A stretch of DNA of 64,000 nt from Opeltia flavorubescens (lineage: Eukaryota > Ascomycota > Lecanoromycetes > Teloschistales > Teloschistaceae), in contig KE546978.1 of assembly GCA_000442125.1 (NCBI GenBank), forward strand, positions 992,001-1,056,000. Direction: 5' to 3'. Shown here in pieces: positions 57,675 through 64,000 of this stretch; position 1 is the first letter of the stretch, and every line of letters begins with the position of its first letter. A program made the position numbers and the translations under genes. The notes under the pieces were generated by a model. That model had not been told where the DNA came from and did not search any database. It saw nothing but the letters and a program-made list of their open reading frames with translations.

Positions 57675-57842
57675 ATGTGCTGGCAGGGCTACAACGTTGG
57701 CATCGAATGGTATGTAAGTTCACCCTTTCATTTGTTTTGCAAGGCATTCTTTTTCAATAATTTGCGCGTCAACATCTTGTCCTTTCTGTAGCAAAACAAA
57801 TGTCCCGGTGTGGGGAAGGAACAGGCAACAGTCTGCTTCTAA
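57675..57842 (+). CDS. Possible micro-ORF of 29 residues across a canonical intron
   Basis: ATG at 57675 opens 13 codons (MCWQGYNVGIEWY) ending at a strong donor, GTAAGT (57714). An acceptor CTTTCTGTAG ends at 57791, and 16 more codons follow (QNKCPGVGKEQATVCF) to a TAA. Phase is kept. The intron is 78 nt. The peptide has three cysteines and no signal sequence. It may be a real micro-protein or just a spliced noncoding RNA or 3' UTR of the preceding gene. Confidence 0.3.
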
Positions 57843-57894
57843 TCACATCGCCGCAAGGCAAAGGGAGAACAACGCTGTAAAGTGCTCTCTGTCA

Positions 57895-58065
57895 GTAGGT
57901 CTACCTGAAATGGGGAATCATCTACCTGCAACGGGTAAGATTCTGATACCAAATTAGGATGACCAACCACCTTCGGCAAGTGGGTTTCCTCTGTCTCCAC
58001 CTGCAACGGGTGTGAAACTACAAAAGGGGATGATCGGCCACCTGCAGTCCTCTGTAACAGGCACG
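57895..58065. repeat. Hairpin cluster A
   Basis: Four to five short imperfect palindromes: ATCTACCTGCAACGGGTAAG (57921-57940), CCACCTTCGGCAAGTGG (57967-57983), CACCTGCAACGGGTG (57998-58012) and CACCTGCAGTCC..ACAGG (58039-58061). ACCTGCAACGGGT occurs twice, 75 bp apart. The cluster ends about 50 bp before element copy 2. Confidence 0.5.
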
Positions 58066-58109
58066 TTTCCTTTGTCACTCGTGGGCGATTACTTAATTTT
58101 ACTTTGTCC

Positions 58110-58199
58110 AGTCTACCGCTTGGAGACGGGGAGTGCAGTCGAGCGTTGGACCACTCCCCCATCAAGTTTCTGGCTTTATGCCTGAGCTTGGAGGGGGAG
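58110..58199. repeat. Dispersed structured element, copy 2
   Basis: Shares with copy 1 the left part (TTGGAGACGGGGAGTGCAG) and the stem-loop: CTCCCCC (58154-58160) pairs with GGGGGAG (58193-58199), CAAG (58163-58166) with CTTG (58187-58190), CTGGC with GCCTG inside. Stem changes relative to copies 1 and 3 are compensatory. Confidence 0.7.
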
Positions 58200-58762
58200 A
58201 GCTTACTACCGCCATTCATGTATTGAGTATGAAAGTTCTATTCAGATGCTTCCCGGTCCTTGGGACGAAACTCACAGCGAGAGGTTATCACGTCCTTCTG
58301 AACAGTCATTTTCCTCCCTCGTATTGGAATCTACACGATCACTGTGACCTGTAATTATACACAACCTTACCATGCGTCTAAGCCCAATCATTTCTCGCAA
58401 TGAATGTACTTGAATCCGATACCACGACAACCATACGATCATCCATCCTGTTCTCCTGCCACATCCCGCATCTCTCATCACACCCATTCACTTCCCACTG
58501 TTGACTCTCGTTTTAATCTCGCTAACGGTGGCGCTTAGCCAATCAGGATATCACATTCACTTAGCCGGCACACAATTCAGATATAAAACAAAGGACTCCC
58601 CCCATCGTTCCTTCTTTTCTGTTGTTCCTCCCTCACTTTCTTCCACCAGGTACGTCACCATTTTCCTTTGTCTACACGCGTGCTTTATTTCCTTGTCCAC
58701 CCGATGGGGGATCGTATCTTGAAGAGTTGCCTCCCTGATAAGGGAGTCGCGTGTCGTTCCTC

Positions 58763-59078
58763 CGCCCGCTTCGGGTGAGTCCACTCGTTTTCGAGTGAGT
58801 TGTTCTTCCACCTACTTTGGGTGAGTATTTCCACTCGTTTAGAGTGAGCTGCCCCTCCGCCCGCTTTGGGTGAGTCCATTCGTTTTCGAGTGAGTTTTCC
58901 ACTTGTTTCAAGTGAGTGTTTCCACTCATTTCGAGCGAGTCGTTCCCCCACCCGATTTTGGTGAGCCGGTCGTTCCTCCACTCGCTTCGAGTGAGTTGTC
59001 CCTCCGCCCGCTTTGGGTGAGTCGTTTCTCCGCCCGTTTCGGGTGAGCCGGTCGTTCTTCCACTCGTTTCGAGTGAGT
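58763..59078. repeat. Hairpin array B, 13 mini-hairpin units
   Basis: Thirteen units of the form CNCYYG-YTT-CRRGTG-AG, 19 to 31 bp apart, often joined by GTTCCTCC-like spacers. Examples: CGCCCGCTTCGGGTGAG (58763), CACTCGTTTTCGAGTGAG (58782), CACTTGTTTCAAGTGAG (about 58900), CACTCGCTTCGAGTGAG (about 58979), CACTCGTTTCGAGTGAG (about 59061). Most stems have 5-6 pairs; differences between units mostly preserve pairing. Element copy 3 begins just to the right. Confidence 0.8.
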
Positions 59079-59087
59079 AATATATAC

Positions 59088-59168
59088 TTCAGTCGACAGG
59101 GGGTGTAGCTGTGTTTTGGGTGCCTTCCCCATCGAGTGCCAGGCTTTATGCTAGACCTTGGAGGGGAA
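59088..59168. repeat. Dispersed structured element, copy 3
   Basis: Left part GGGGGTGTAGCTGTGTTTTG, then stem-loop TTCCCC (59125-59130) with GGGGAA (59163-59168), CGAG/CTTG, and CAGGC/GCTAG inside. It is adjacent to hairpin array B. Confidence 0.7.
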
Positions 59169-59615
59169 TGCTGATGAGTTGACATTTGAACCTTTCGTCA
59201 GATTTTTGGTTGCTAGGGGAGAATCTTCCATTAATGTAGATAGATCGATATAATGAAACTGTTGAAAGGTGTATGATATAAGGGTGTCTTGTGCTGTGTC
59301 ATCCAATTGTATGTAACAGATTCATGCATCGACAGAATAGATCTATTGAAAAATTGGTCACAAACCGTGCGAAACGGAAGAACTGTCTGTTGAATGATAA
59401 TGCTGAGCGCGAATAAATTGAACGGTGTATACCGTTCCTTCTCTCTTTCTTCATCATCATCCATCCACCAAAAAACAAGTCAAGACAGTCATCTCTGCAC
59501 ACCAATACCCACAGCCACTCTATTGAATTTGAGATAGTCACACACTAAGTGCGTCACCATCCTGCATCAACTATCATCTCTTACTAAAGTCACAGATACC
59601 ACTACGAACACTACA

Positions 59616-60191
59616 ATGCCAAGCACAAAATACACCCCCTTGTCCACTCCCGCCAAACATCCTGCCCCCCTCAATTTCGCAACCTGTTTCAACATCCTCA
59701 ATGTCTCCATCTTCGTCACAGCGCTCACGTTCCTATCCTGGGCCTTGGTCATGTGTTACTTCAACGATTCCATCCCCAAGGACTCTGCCCTCGAATGGAT
59801 CTTCGAAGGTATCCCATTGGGTATCTTAGCTGGAATTGGTGGCGCCGTGATTGTAGTCGGAATTGGATTCGGGATCACACACCTATGTCGCATGCATCCA
59901 CAGCTGATTCCAGCTTTCGTTCGTAGTGACTGGGAACTCGATGAAGAGCTCGGTGACTCCGAGGTGGAAGCAAAATTTGAGAGATGGATGCGCGCGCATG
60001 CAAAATTGGCGAAGATGGTCGAGGTGTGGGTTTGGATTATGAAGCTGGCATGGGATGAGGAACATGGTAGTGAGGTCAAGACGGTTTTTGCTGGAAAGAG
60101 CGATATTGAGCGGATTACCGAGAAGTTTGGTGACTGGATGAATTATGGATCGGCCAACGAGAAAACTCTCATAGTGGAGAAATCCGTGTAA
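59616..60191 (+). CDS. Small two-helix membrane protein, paralogue B
   Basis: A single exon of 191 residues starting MPSTKYTPLSTPAKHP. Two hydrophobic helices (about 30-52, SIFVTALTFLSWALVMCYF, and 63-90, IPLGILAGIGGAVIVVGIGFG) are followed by LCRMHPQLIPAFVR, a charged helical segment (KLAKMVEVWVWIMKLAWDEE) and the C-terminus VEKSV. It is clearly paralogous to the gene at 51392-51973; the membrane part and both termini are the best conserved. The charged tail is predicted cytosolic. No family name is recognised. The two copies bracket the RS-rich gene pair, suggesting they arose by the same local duplication history. Confidence 0.6.
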   Translation: MPSTKYTPLSTPAKHPAPLNFATCFNILNVSIFVTALTFLSWALVMCYFNDSIPKDSALEWIFEGIPLGILAGIGGAVIVVGIGFGITHLCRMHPQLIPAFVRSDWELDEELGDSEVEAKFERWMRAHAKLAKMVEVWVWIMKLAWDEEHGSEVKTVFAGKSDIERITEKFGDWMNYGSANEKTLIVEKSV

Positions 60192-60402
60192 TCATGACGA
60201 GTACAGTGGATTGAGACAGCAGACTGTCGAGGATGGATTAGATAGCTGGCTGGAAGGGAATTTTTGGTTTCGAATGGCGTCAAGGATTGATAGACTCTTG
60301 CTGAGAACTTTTTGCTGTACTTCCAGCATGCAGCTCAAACTGAAGGCCATCCGCTATGTTCTGTTTTAGCAATGGAAGAGTAACTTACCAATGGTACACG
60401 AA

Positions 60403-61230
60403 TCATCTTGCTGGCATATCGAATACAATTTGCGCCAACGTCTTGATAGCGTCAGTGACCGATTGACCACTTTCAATCAAAGCGCCAAATGCCTCATCAG
60501 CCTCATTTAATTCAGCCGATACGTCATTTTCTTCACCATCAACGAGAACACATGCAGAAAGTCTTGGCTCCAGTCTCTGAATGTGGGAAGGCAAGATCTC
60601 CCATCGGATAACAAGCGTGATTCCATCGAAACAAAGCAGGAGATTCTGTTGGCTATGTAGGGCGATCACATTGAGCAAGGGAAGTCCTTGAAGGATTCCA
60701 GAAGGAGAGGGGAGCTGGGATAGCATGACTCCCGATTCGCACGCATTCCAACATTCGGCTCTCTCTTCTGACATTCTCCAGTACTCATTGACGACCTGAC
60801 GCATACGGACCAGATCATGCGCTGCTGCAAGATCTCTTAGGTACGAACCGAGCTCGGCCTCAGCCCAGTCAGTTATATCCAATGCAGTCATCTCAACAAG
60901 TTCATTACCCACGTTCCCGTACTTCAAGCAAAGCTTGACTATGAGGAGATTGTCCGGTGACCGAAGATTGACAAATCGGTTTCCACCATCCCAGGGTTGA
61001 GTATATGGAGCCTTCGTCGGTGATGATTGAGTTGATGGGCTCCGATGTCCAGATTTCCTCGCAGAACCACCGGAAAAGAGTCCAGAGGGTGGCTTGGGTA
61101 AAGGTTCCAGGCCAAGCTGAACCGGCGTGGAAGGCAGTCTCGGCTCTTCATCCTCCGAGTCTTGTTGGTCATGACGAGGCGTTGGTGGCGATGATGCCTT
61201 ACGACGCTTTGGCAAAAGCCTTCCAGCCAT
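60403..61230 (-). CDS. Hypothetical protein with basic/acidic N-terminus
   Basis: Not recognised. A single exon of 275 residues. Residues 1-80 are disordered, starting with a basic patch (LLPKRRKASSPPTPRHD), then DSEDEEPRLPSTPVQLGLEP and SP-rich sequence; the KRRK patch could be a nuclear signal. The rest is folded: NRFVNLRSPDNLLIVKLCLK, helical AEAELGSYLRDLAAAHDLVRM, and beta-rich LLCFDGITLVIRWEILPSHI, ending with a helix SVTDAIKTLAQIVF. The pattern looks like a conserved nuclear protein (chromosome or kinetochore proteins of fungi have similar N-termini), but that is only an impression. It is divergent from the YggS-family gene with a 183-bp gap. Confidence 0.65.
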   Translation of the reverse strand: MAGRLLPKRRKASSPPTPRHDQQDSEDEEPRLPSTPVQLGLEPLPKPPSGLFSGGSARKSGHRSPSTQSSPTKAPYTQPWDGGNRFVNLRSPDNLLIVKLCLKYGNVGNELVEMTALDITDWAEAELGSYLRDLAAAHDLVRMRQVVNEYWRMSEERAECWNACESGVMLSQLPSPSGILQGLPLLNVIALHSQQNLLLCFDGITLVIRWEILPSHIQRLEPRLSACVLVDGEENDVSAELNEADEAFGALIESGQSVTDAIKTLAQIVFDMPAR

Positions 61231-61413
61231 CTATCCACCCCCAATGGCATGGGACACGACATACTAAGATTACAATGGAGGTTGATATGCACAGCGTCTA
61301 AAAGCGCGCGGCTTCAGGCGTCAGAAGCGTCAACGAGGTCGATCCATCGATGACGACCTCGAATATACTCACTCTAGCAACGATCAGCCGGCCCACATCC
61401 ACCTCCCCAAGCC

Positions 61414-62235
61414 ATGACATCAGAAGAAATGCCCGTCTCCCCTACCCGTGCTTCTACCCTCTCCACGAACATCTCCTCAATCCTGAACCGCATCTCCTCC
61501 GCCCTACCAAGTCCCCAGCAGACTGCACCCCGCCTTGTCGCTGTCTCCAAATTGAAACCGGCGAACGACATCCTCGCCCTCCACTCTTCTCCACACTCCC
61601 ACCTCCATTTCGGTGAGAATTACCAGCAAGAACTACTTGAGAAATCAAAACTCCTCCCAAAGAAAATAAGATGGCATTTCATAGGCGCGCTGCAGACGAA
61701 CAAGTGCAAACCTTTGGCTGAACAGATACCGAATTTATGGTGCGTTGAAAGTGTGGATACGACAAAGAAAGCAGATCAGTTGCAGAAGGGGAGGGAGGCG
61801 CTATGCGAGCGGGAGGAAATATACAAGGAGACACCGCTGCTGGTATTCGTGCAGGTTAACACTTCGGGAGAGGAAGAGAAGTCAGGGGTCGAGCCCGGTG
61901 ATGCGGCGGAGTTATGCAGACATATCATGGAGAAGTGTCCACGGCTCAAATTGCAGGGCCTGATGACGATTGGGGCGATAGCTCGGAGCCAGGGCGTGGC
62001 TGAGGGTAAGGAGAATGAAGATTTCATTACGTTGAGAGACGTCAGGGATCGAGTTGCAGGCGAATTGGAATTGAAGGAGACGGACTTGGAACTGAGTATG
62101 GGGATGAGTGATGACTTTGAGAGTGCGGTGCGGTGTGGAAGCAATGAGGTGAGGGTAGGGAGTACTATATTTGGGGAGCGGCCTGCGAAGAAGGATGCAC
62201 AGATCAAAAACGATATTGACCAAGGAAAGGGATAA
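61414..62235 (+). CDS. YggS/PROSC-family pyridoxal phosphate homeostasis protein
   Basis: A single exon of 273 residues. It is an alanine-racemase-like TIM barrel without the catalytic second domain. Visible motifs: LVAVSKLKP with the PLP-binding Lys46, HFGENYQQELLEK, IRWHFIGALQTNK, VQVNTSGEEEKSGVEP, LQGLMTIGA, LSMGMSDDFESAVRCGSNEV and RVGSTIFGER. The family (yeast YBL036C, human PLPBP) binds PLP and buffers its cellular level rather than catalysing a reaction. The length is slightly above bacterial members because of a Ser/Thr-rich N-terminus and an insert near residue 200. It is adjacent and divergent to the unknown gene at 61230. Confidence 0.93.
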   Translation: MTSEEMPVSPTRASTLSTNISSILNRISSALPSPQQTAPRLVAVSKLKPANDILALHSSPHSHLHFGENYQQELLEKSKLLPKKIRWHFIGALQTNKCKPLAEQIPNLWCVESVDTTKKADQLQKGREALCEREEIYKETPLLVFVQVNTSGEEEKSGVEPGDAAELCRHIMEKCPRLKLQGLMTIGAIARSQGVAEGKENEDFITLRDVRDRVAGELELKETDLELSMGMSDDFESAVRCGSNEVRVGSTIFGERPAKKDAQIKNDIDQGKG

Positions 62236-62639
62236 GTCGAATGTCTCATCACTTCCTTCAGCTCCGGTGATAAGTACCGTTCAATTCTTTTAATATTGAT
62301 CCTCACCAAATGTCCTATCAAGGCAGATTCAATTCCGTTTTCCTCTCCCTGTCCTACCCGGGCCCCTCATCTTGTATCTGAAGCCGATGACCGTTAAGCC
62401 GATATATCGACTTTAGGGATAAGTGAGCACGATGTTTATTTTGCTTAGTGTCGTAAGGTTTGCGCTAGACGAAGTGGAAGCGAGAGTCAACACAGGGAAG
62501 TGAACCGTAACATTTCCACCAGCTTGTCACACCTCGATTCACAGCCTCTGAGCTCGCCCCATACCCCATTTACCGATACTTGCTATTCAGCGACTTTCAT
62601 CTACAGCTAAAGCCTGCTTCGCGAGCATTGTCATTCGAT
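62236..62639. other. Spacer between YggS-family and F-box-like genes
   Basis: 3' UTR and promoter; the coding frame that follows is open back to 62580 without an ATG. Nothing else seen. Confidence 0.4.
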
Positions 62640-63833
62640 ATGTCTGCAAAGTCCCCCACATTATATCTGGACTGTATCGAGGAGCCTGGACTATTGACTC
62701 TTCTCCACAATTCGCTCATCCTTTCCAGAGTCGCCCCCAACCTCCCAACAGCATCGATCATCGCTTTGGCGTCCACGTCGCGTAGTCTTCGCACGCTGGT
62801 GTACAGATACTATCCTGGGGTCACCTTCCGCTACGTCGACTTCGGCATCAATTGCAACTACATAGAATTATCCAAACCTCCAACTCCCTGGCATTGTGTC
62901 TGCCTCAGAGAGAACGAGAAGGACTGGAGGAAGATTGGGTATCACCATGAGCATCAGTTCAGCGAAATTAACTCCATCAACCACTGCTGGGTTGAACTGA
63001 TTACGAGGGCGTTCTACCGCTTCGGTTTGAAAAACGTGTTTAGTTTCGTGACAACGCTTATCTTAGATGGATTGGTTGATGTTGATGAAGTATTAAACAA
63101 AATCTTGTTTGAAGATTCGTACAACATTCGCATTCTCTCGATCCGAGGTATTCATACTGATTCGTGGACTATCGCATGGATCATTCGGGATCTTATCAAT
63201 CCCTCATTGATGTCTTCTCACCAAAGTCGCCGAAAGTTGAAAGCGCTGTACTACTTCACGCCATTAGAAGGGCAGCTATGCAAGGTTTTTACTGGAGGCT
63301 CTGCCGAACGACAACCAGATCCTAATTCGAAAAATTTCGCTGCCACAGCCAGCGCTCCTCTCGGTATTCTAGCATGGACATTTCACCAAGACTGCCTAGA
63401 TGAGAGGGCGCAAGACAAATTCAACGAAGAATGGGCGCTACTTCTAATCAAATGCCGAAGACTCATAGCATTCGATGCTATAGTATGCTACCACGGACCG
63501 AGATCCACGCTTCCGCCGAGGCTTGCCAATATCGCTCTTGGACCCGAAGGTTGTCAGAACTGTCACTCTGCCCCCGAAGAACCATTTATCTTCGATTACA
63601 CGCCCCAACATGAATTGCCGCTGTTGCTCCCTGTCCCTCTATACGCCTCAACCGTGAAAGCGGCGCAAAGTCTTGGCCCGTACGAGAACAAGAAATTCTA
63701 CGCTCGCTGCACGGCCTGCATGAAGGATCGACGATGCGAAATGTGCAACGCATGGTGGTGTGAGAATTGCTACAAGGCTCCGGGGGTCAAGGTACACAAC
63801 GGCCTTTGTGTGCAGCGTTGTCCAGTCAGATAG
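62640..63833 (+). CDS. Fungal F-box-like protein with C-terminal Cys-rich zinc motif
   Basis: A single exon of 397 residues from the first ATG (MSAKSPTLYLDC). The N-terminus resembles degenerate fungal F-box proteins (LPTASIIALASTSRSLRTLV). The middle has a leucine-rich pattern VFSFVTTLILDGLVDVDEVL and YNIRILSIRGIHTD, followed by LKALYYFTPLEG, found in a broad ascomycete family annotated as F-box proteins. The C-terminal region carries CQNCHS, then CTACMKDRRCEMCNAWWCEN and CYKAPG, likely binding two zinc ions. Such proteins are candidate substrate adaptors of SCF ubiquitin ligases; the substrate is unknown. The F-box itself is weak, so assignment rests on the whole-length resemblance. Confidence 0.65.
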   Translation: MSAKSPTLYLDCIEEPGLLTLLHNSLILSRVAPNLPTASIIALASTSRSLRTLVYRYYPGVTFRYVDFGINCNYIELSKPPTPWHCVCLRENEKDWRKIGYHHEHQFSEINSINHCWVELITRAFYRFGLKNVFSFVTTLILDGLVDVDEVLNKILFEDSYNIRILSIRGIHTDSWTIAWIIRDLINPSLMSSHQSRRKLKALYYFTPLEGQLCKVFTGGSAERQPDPNSKNFAATASAPLGILAWTFHQDCLDERAQDKFNEEWALLLIKCRRLIAFDAIVCYHGPRSTLPPRLANIALGPEGCQNCHSAPEEPFIFDYTPQHELPLLLPVPLYASTVKAAQSLGPYENKKFYARCTACMKDRRCEMCNAWWCENCYKAPGVKVHNGLCVQRCPVR

Positions 63834-64000
63834 TCGGACGCCAGGGAAGCAGGACTACTGGAATCAATAGCCAGGAGTTCGAGGAAAATGCGGAAGGTCG
63901 ATCAGAGCACCCAGGGATAAATCATTGGCTCCGACACTGACAAAGGGTAGATTTAATCCACTACCACCATACGAACATAACTCCATTCCGTCATGCACCC

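Larger units (their letters stand above)
57571..59615. other. Repeat-rich noncoding region with hairpin arrays and element copies 2 and 3
   Basis: Holds a tiny two-exon ORF (57675-57842), hairpin cluster A, element copy 2, hairpin array B and element copy 3, all listed separately. The minus strand is open in several frames across array B because its units lack stop codons; I do not regard these as genes. Confidence 0.5.

Noticed and set aside
58763-59078. CRISPR-like array
   Set aside because: Units are short palindromes with irregular 19-31 bp spacing and no unique spacers of constant length; the genome is eukaryotic.
58557-59185. Overlapping minus-strand ORFs of 84, 85, 166 and 68 codons with peptide repeats such as LTRNEWKND and HSKRVEERP
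   Set aside because: They exist in all three frames because the hairpin units contain no stop on that strand. No signal peptide, no fixed frame between units and variable unit spacing argue against a repeat-peptide precursor gene.

Overview
The window is nuclear DNA of a filamentous ascomycete (Pezizomycotina). Genes carry short introns (about 42 to 70 nt) with GTRNGT-type donors and CTRAC-like branch points, intergenic gaps are 0.2 to 3 kb, and several families are fungus-specific (PF17111-type STAND N-terminus, DUF7137, long zinc-finger Ufd1, fungal F-box proteins). The class is uncertain; Leotiomycetes is only a guess. Five single N bases (14059, 21676, 22961, 39616, 41477) point to a draft assembly.

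Layout. 0-6 kb is a small accessory block: the start of a STAND/NLR-type N-terminal protein, a divergent caspase-like protein that lacks the expected histidine, an unknown helical protein and a MYND protein. 6.4-43.4 kb is mostly conserved housekeeping DNA: eIF3l, a DUF7137 membrane protein, Rad26/CSB, Yak1, a secreted protein, prephenate dehydrogenase (Tyr1), uS11/RPS14, Aar2, a CCNDBP1-like protein, an LRR protein, a coiled-coil orphan, a GPI-type surface protein, Yip1, long Ufd1, a polytopic orphan, Ubc6 and Sam50. Many of these are divergent pairs sharing a short promoter (rad26/yak1, tyr1/rps14, ubc6/sam50, the 61.2 kb pair).

43.8-60.2 kb is a low-density island built from local duplications: two C2H2 zinc-finger genes tail to tail, two genes for a small two-helix membrane protein, and two RS-rich genes with a shared helical C-terminal domain. 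Between them lie noncoding repeats. These include a 13-unit array of mini-hairpins whose stems vary by compensatory changes, and a dispersed stem-loop element in three copies that also covaries. One RS gene has a frame break in a run of six G. 60.4-63.8 kb returns to ordinary genes: an unknown protein divergent from a YggS/PROSC PLP-homeostasis protein, then an F-box-like protein.

The housekeeping genes do not form one pathway. They cover translation (eIF3l, uS11), splicing (Aar2), repair (Rad26), signalling (Yak1), ER and mitochondrial membrane biogenesis and quality control (Yip1, Ubc6, Ufd1, Sam50) and tyrosine synthesis (Tyr1). The most unusual signal is the hairpin array with its structured element at 57.9-59.2 kb.
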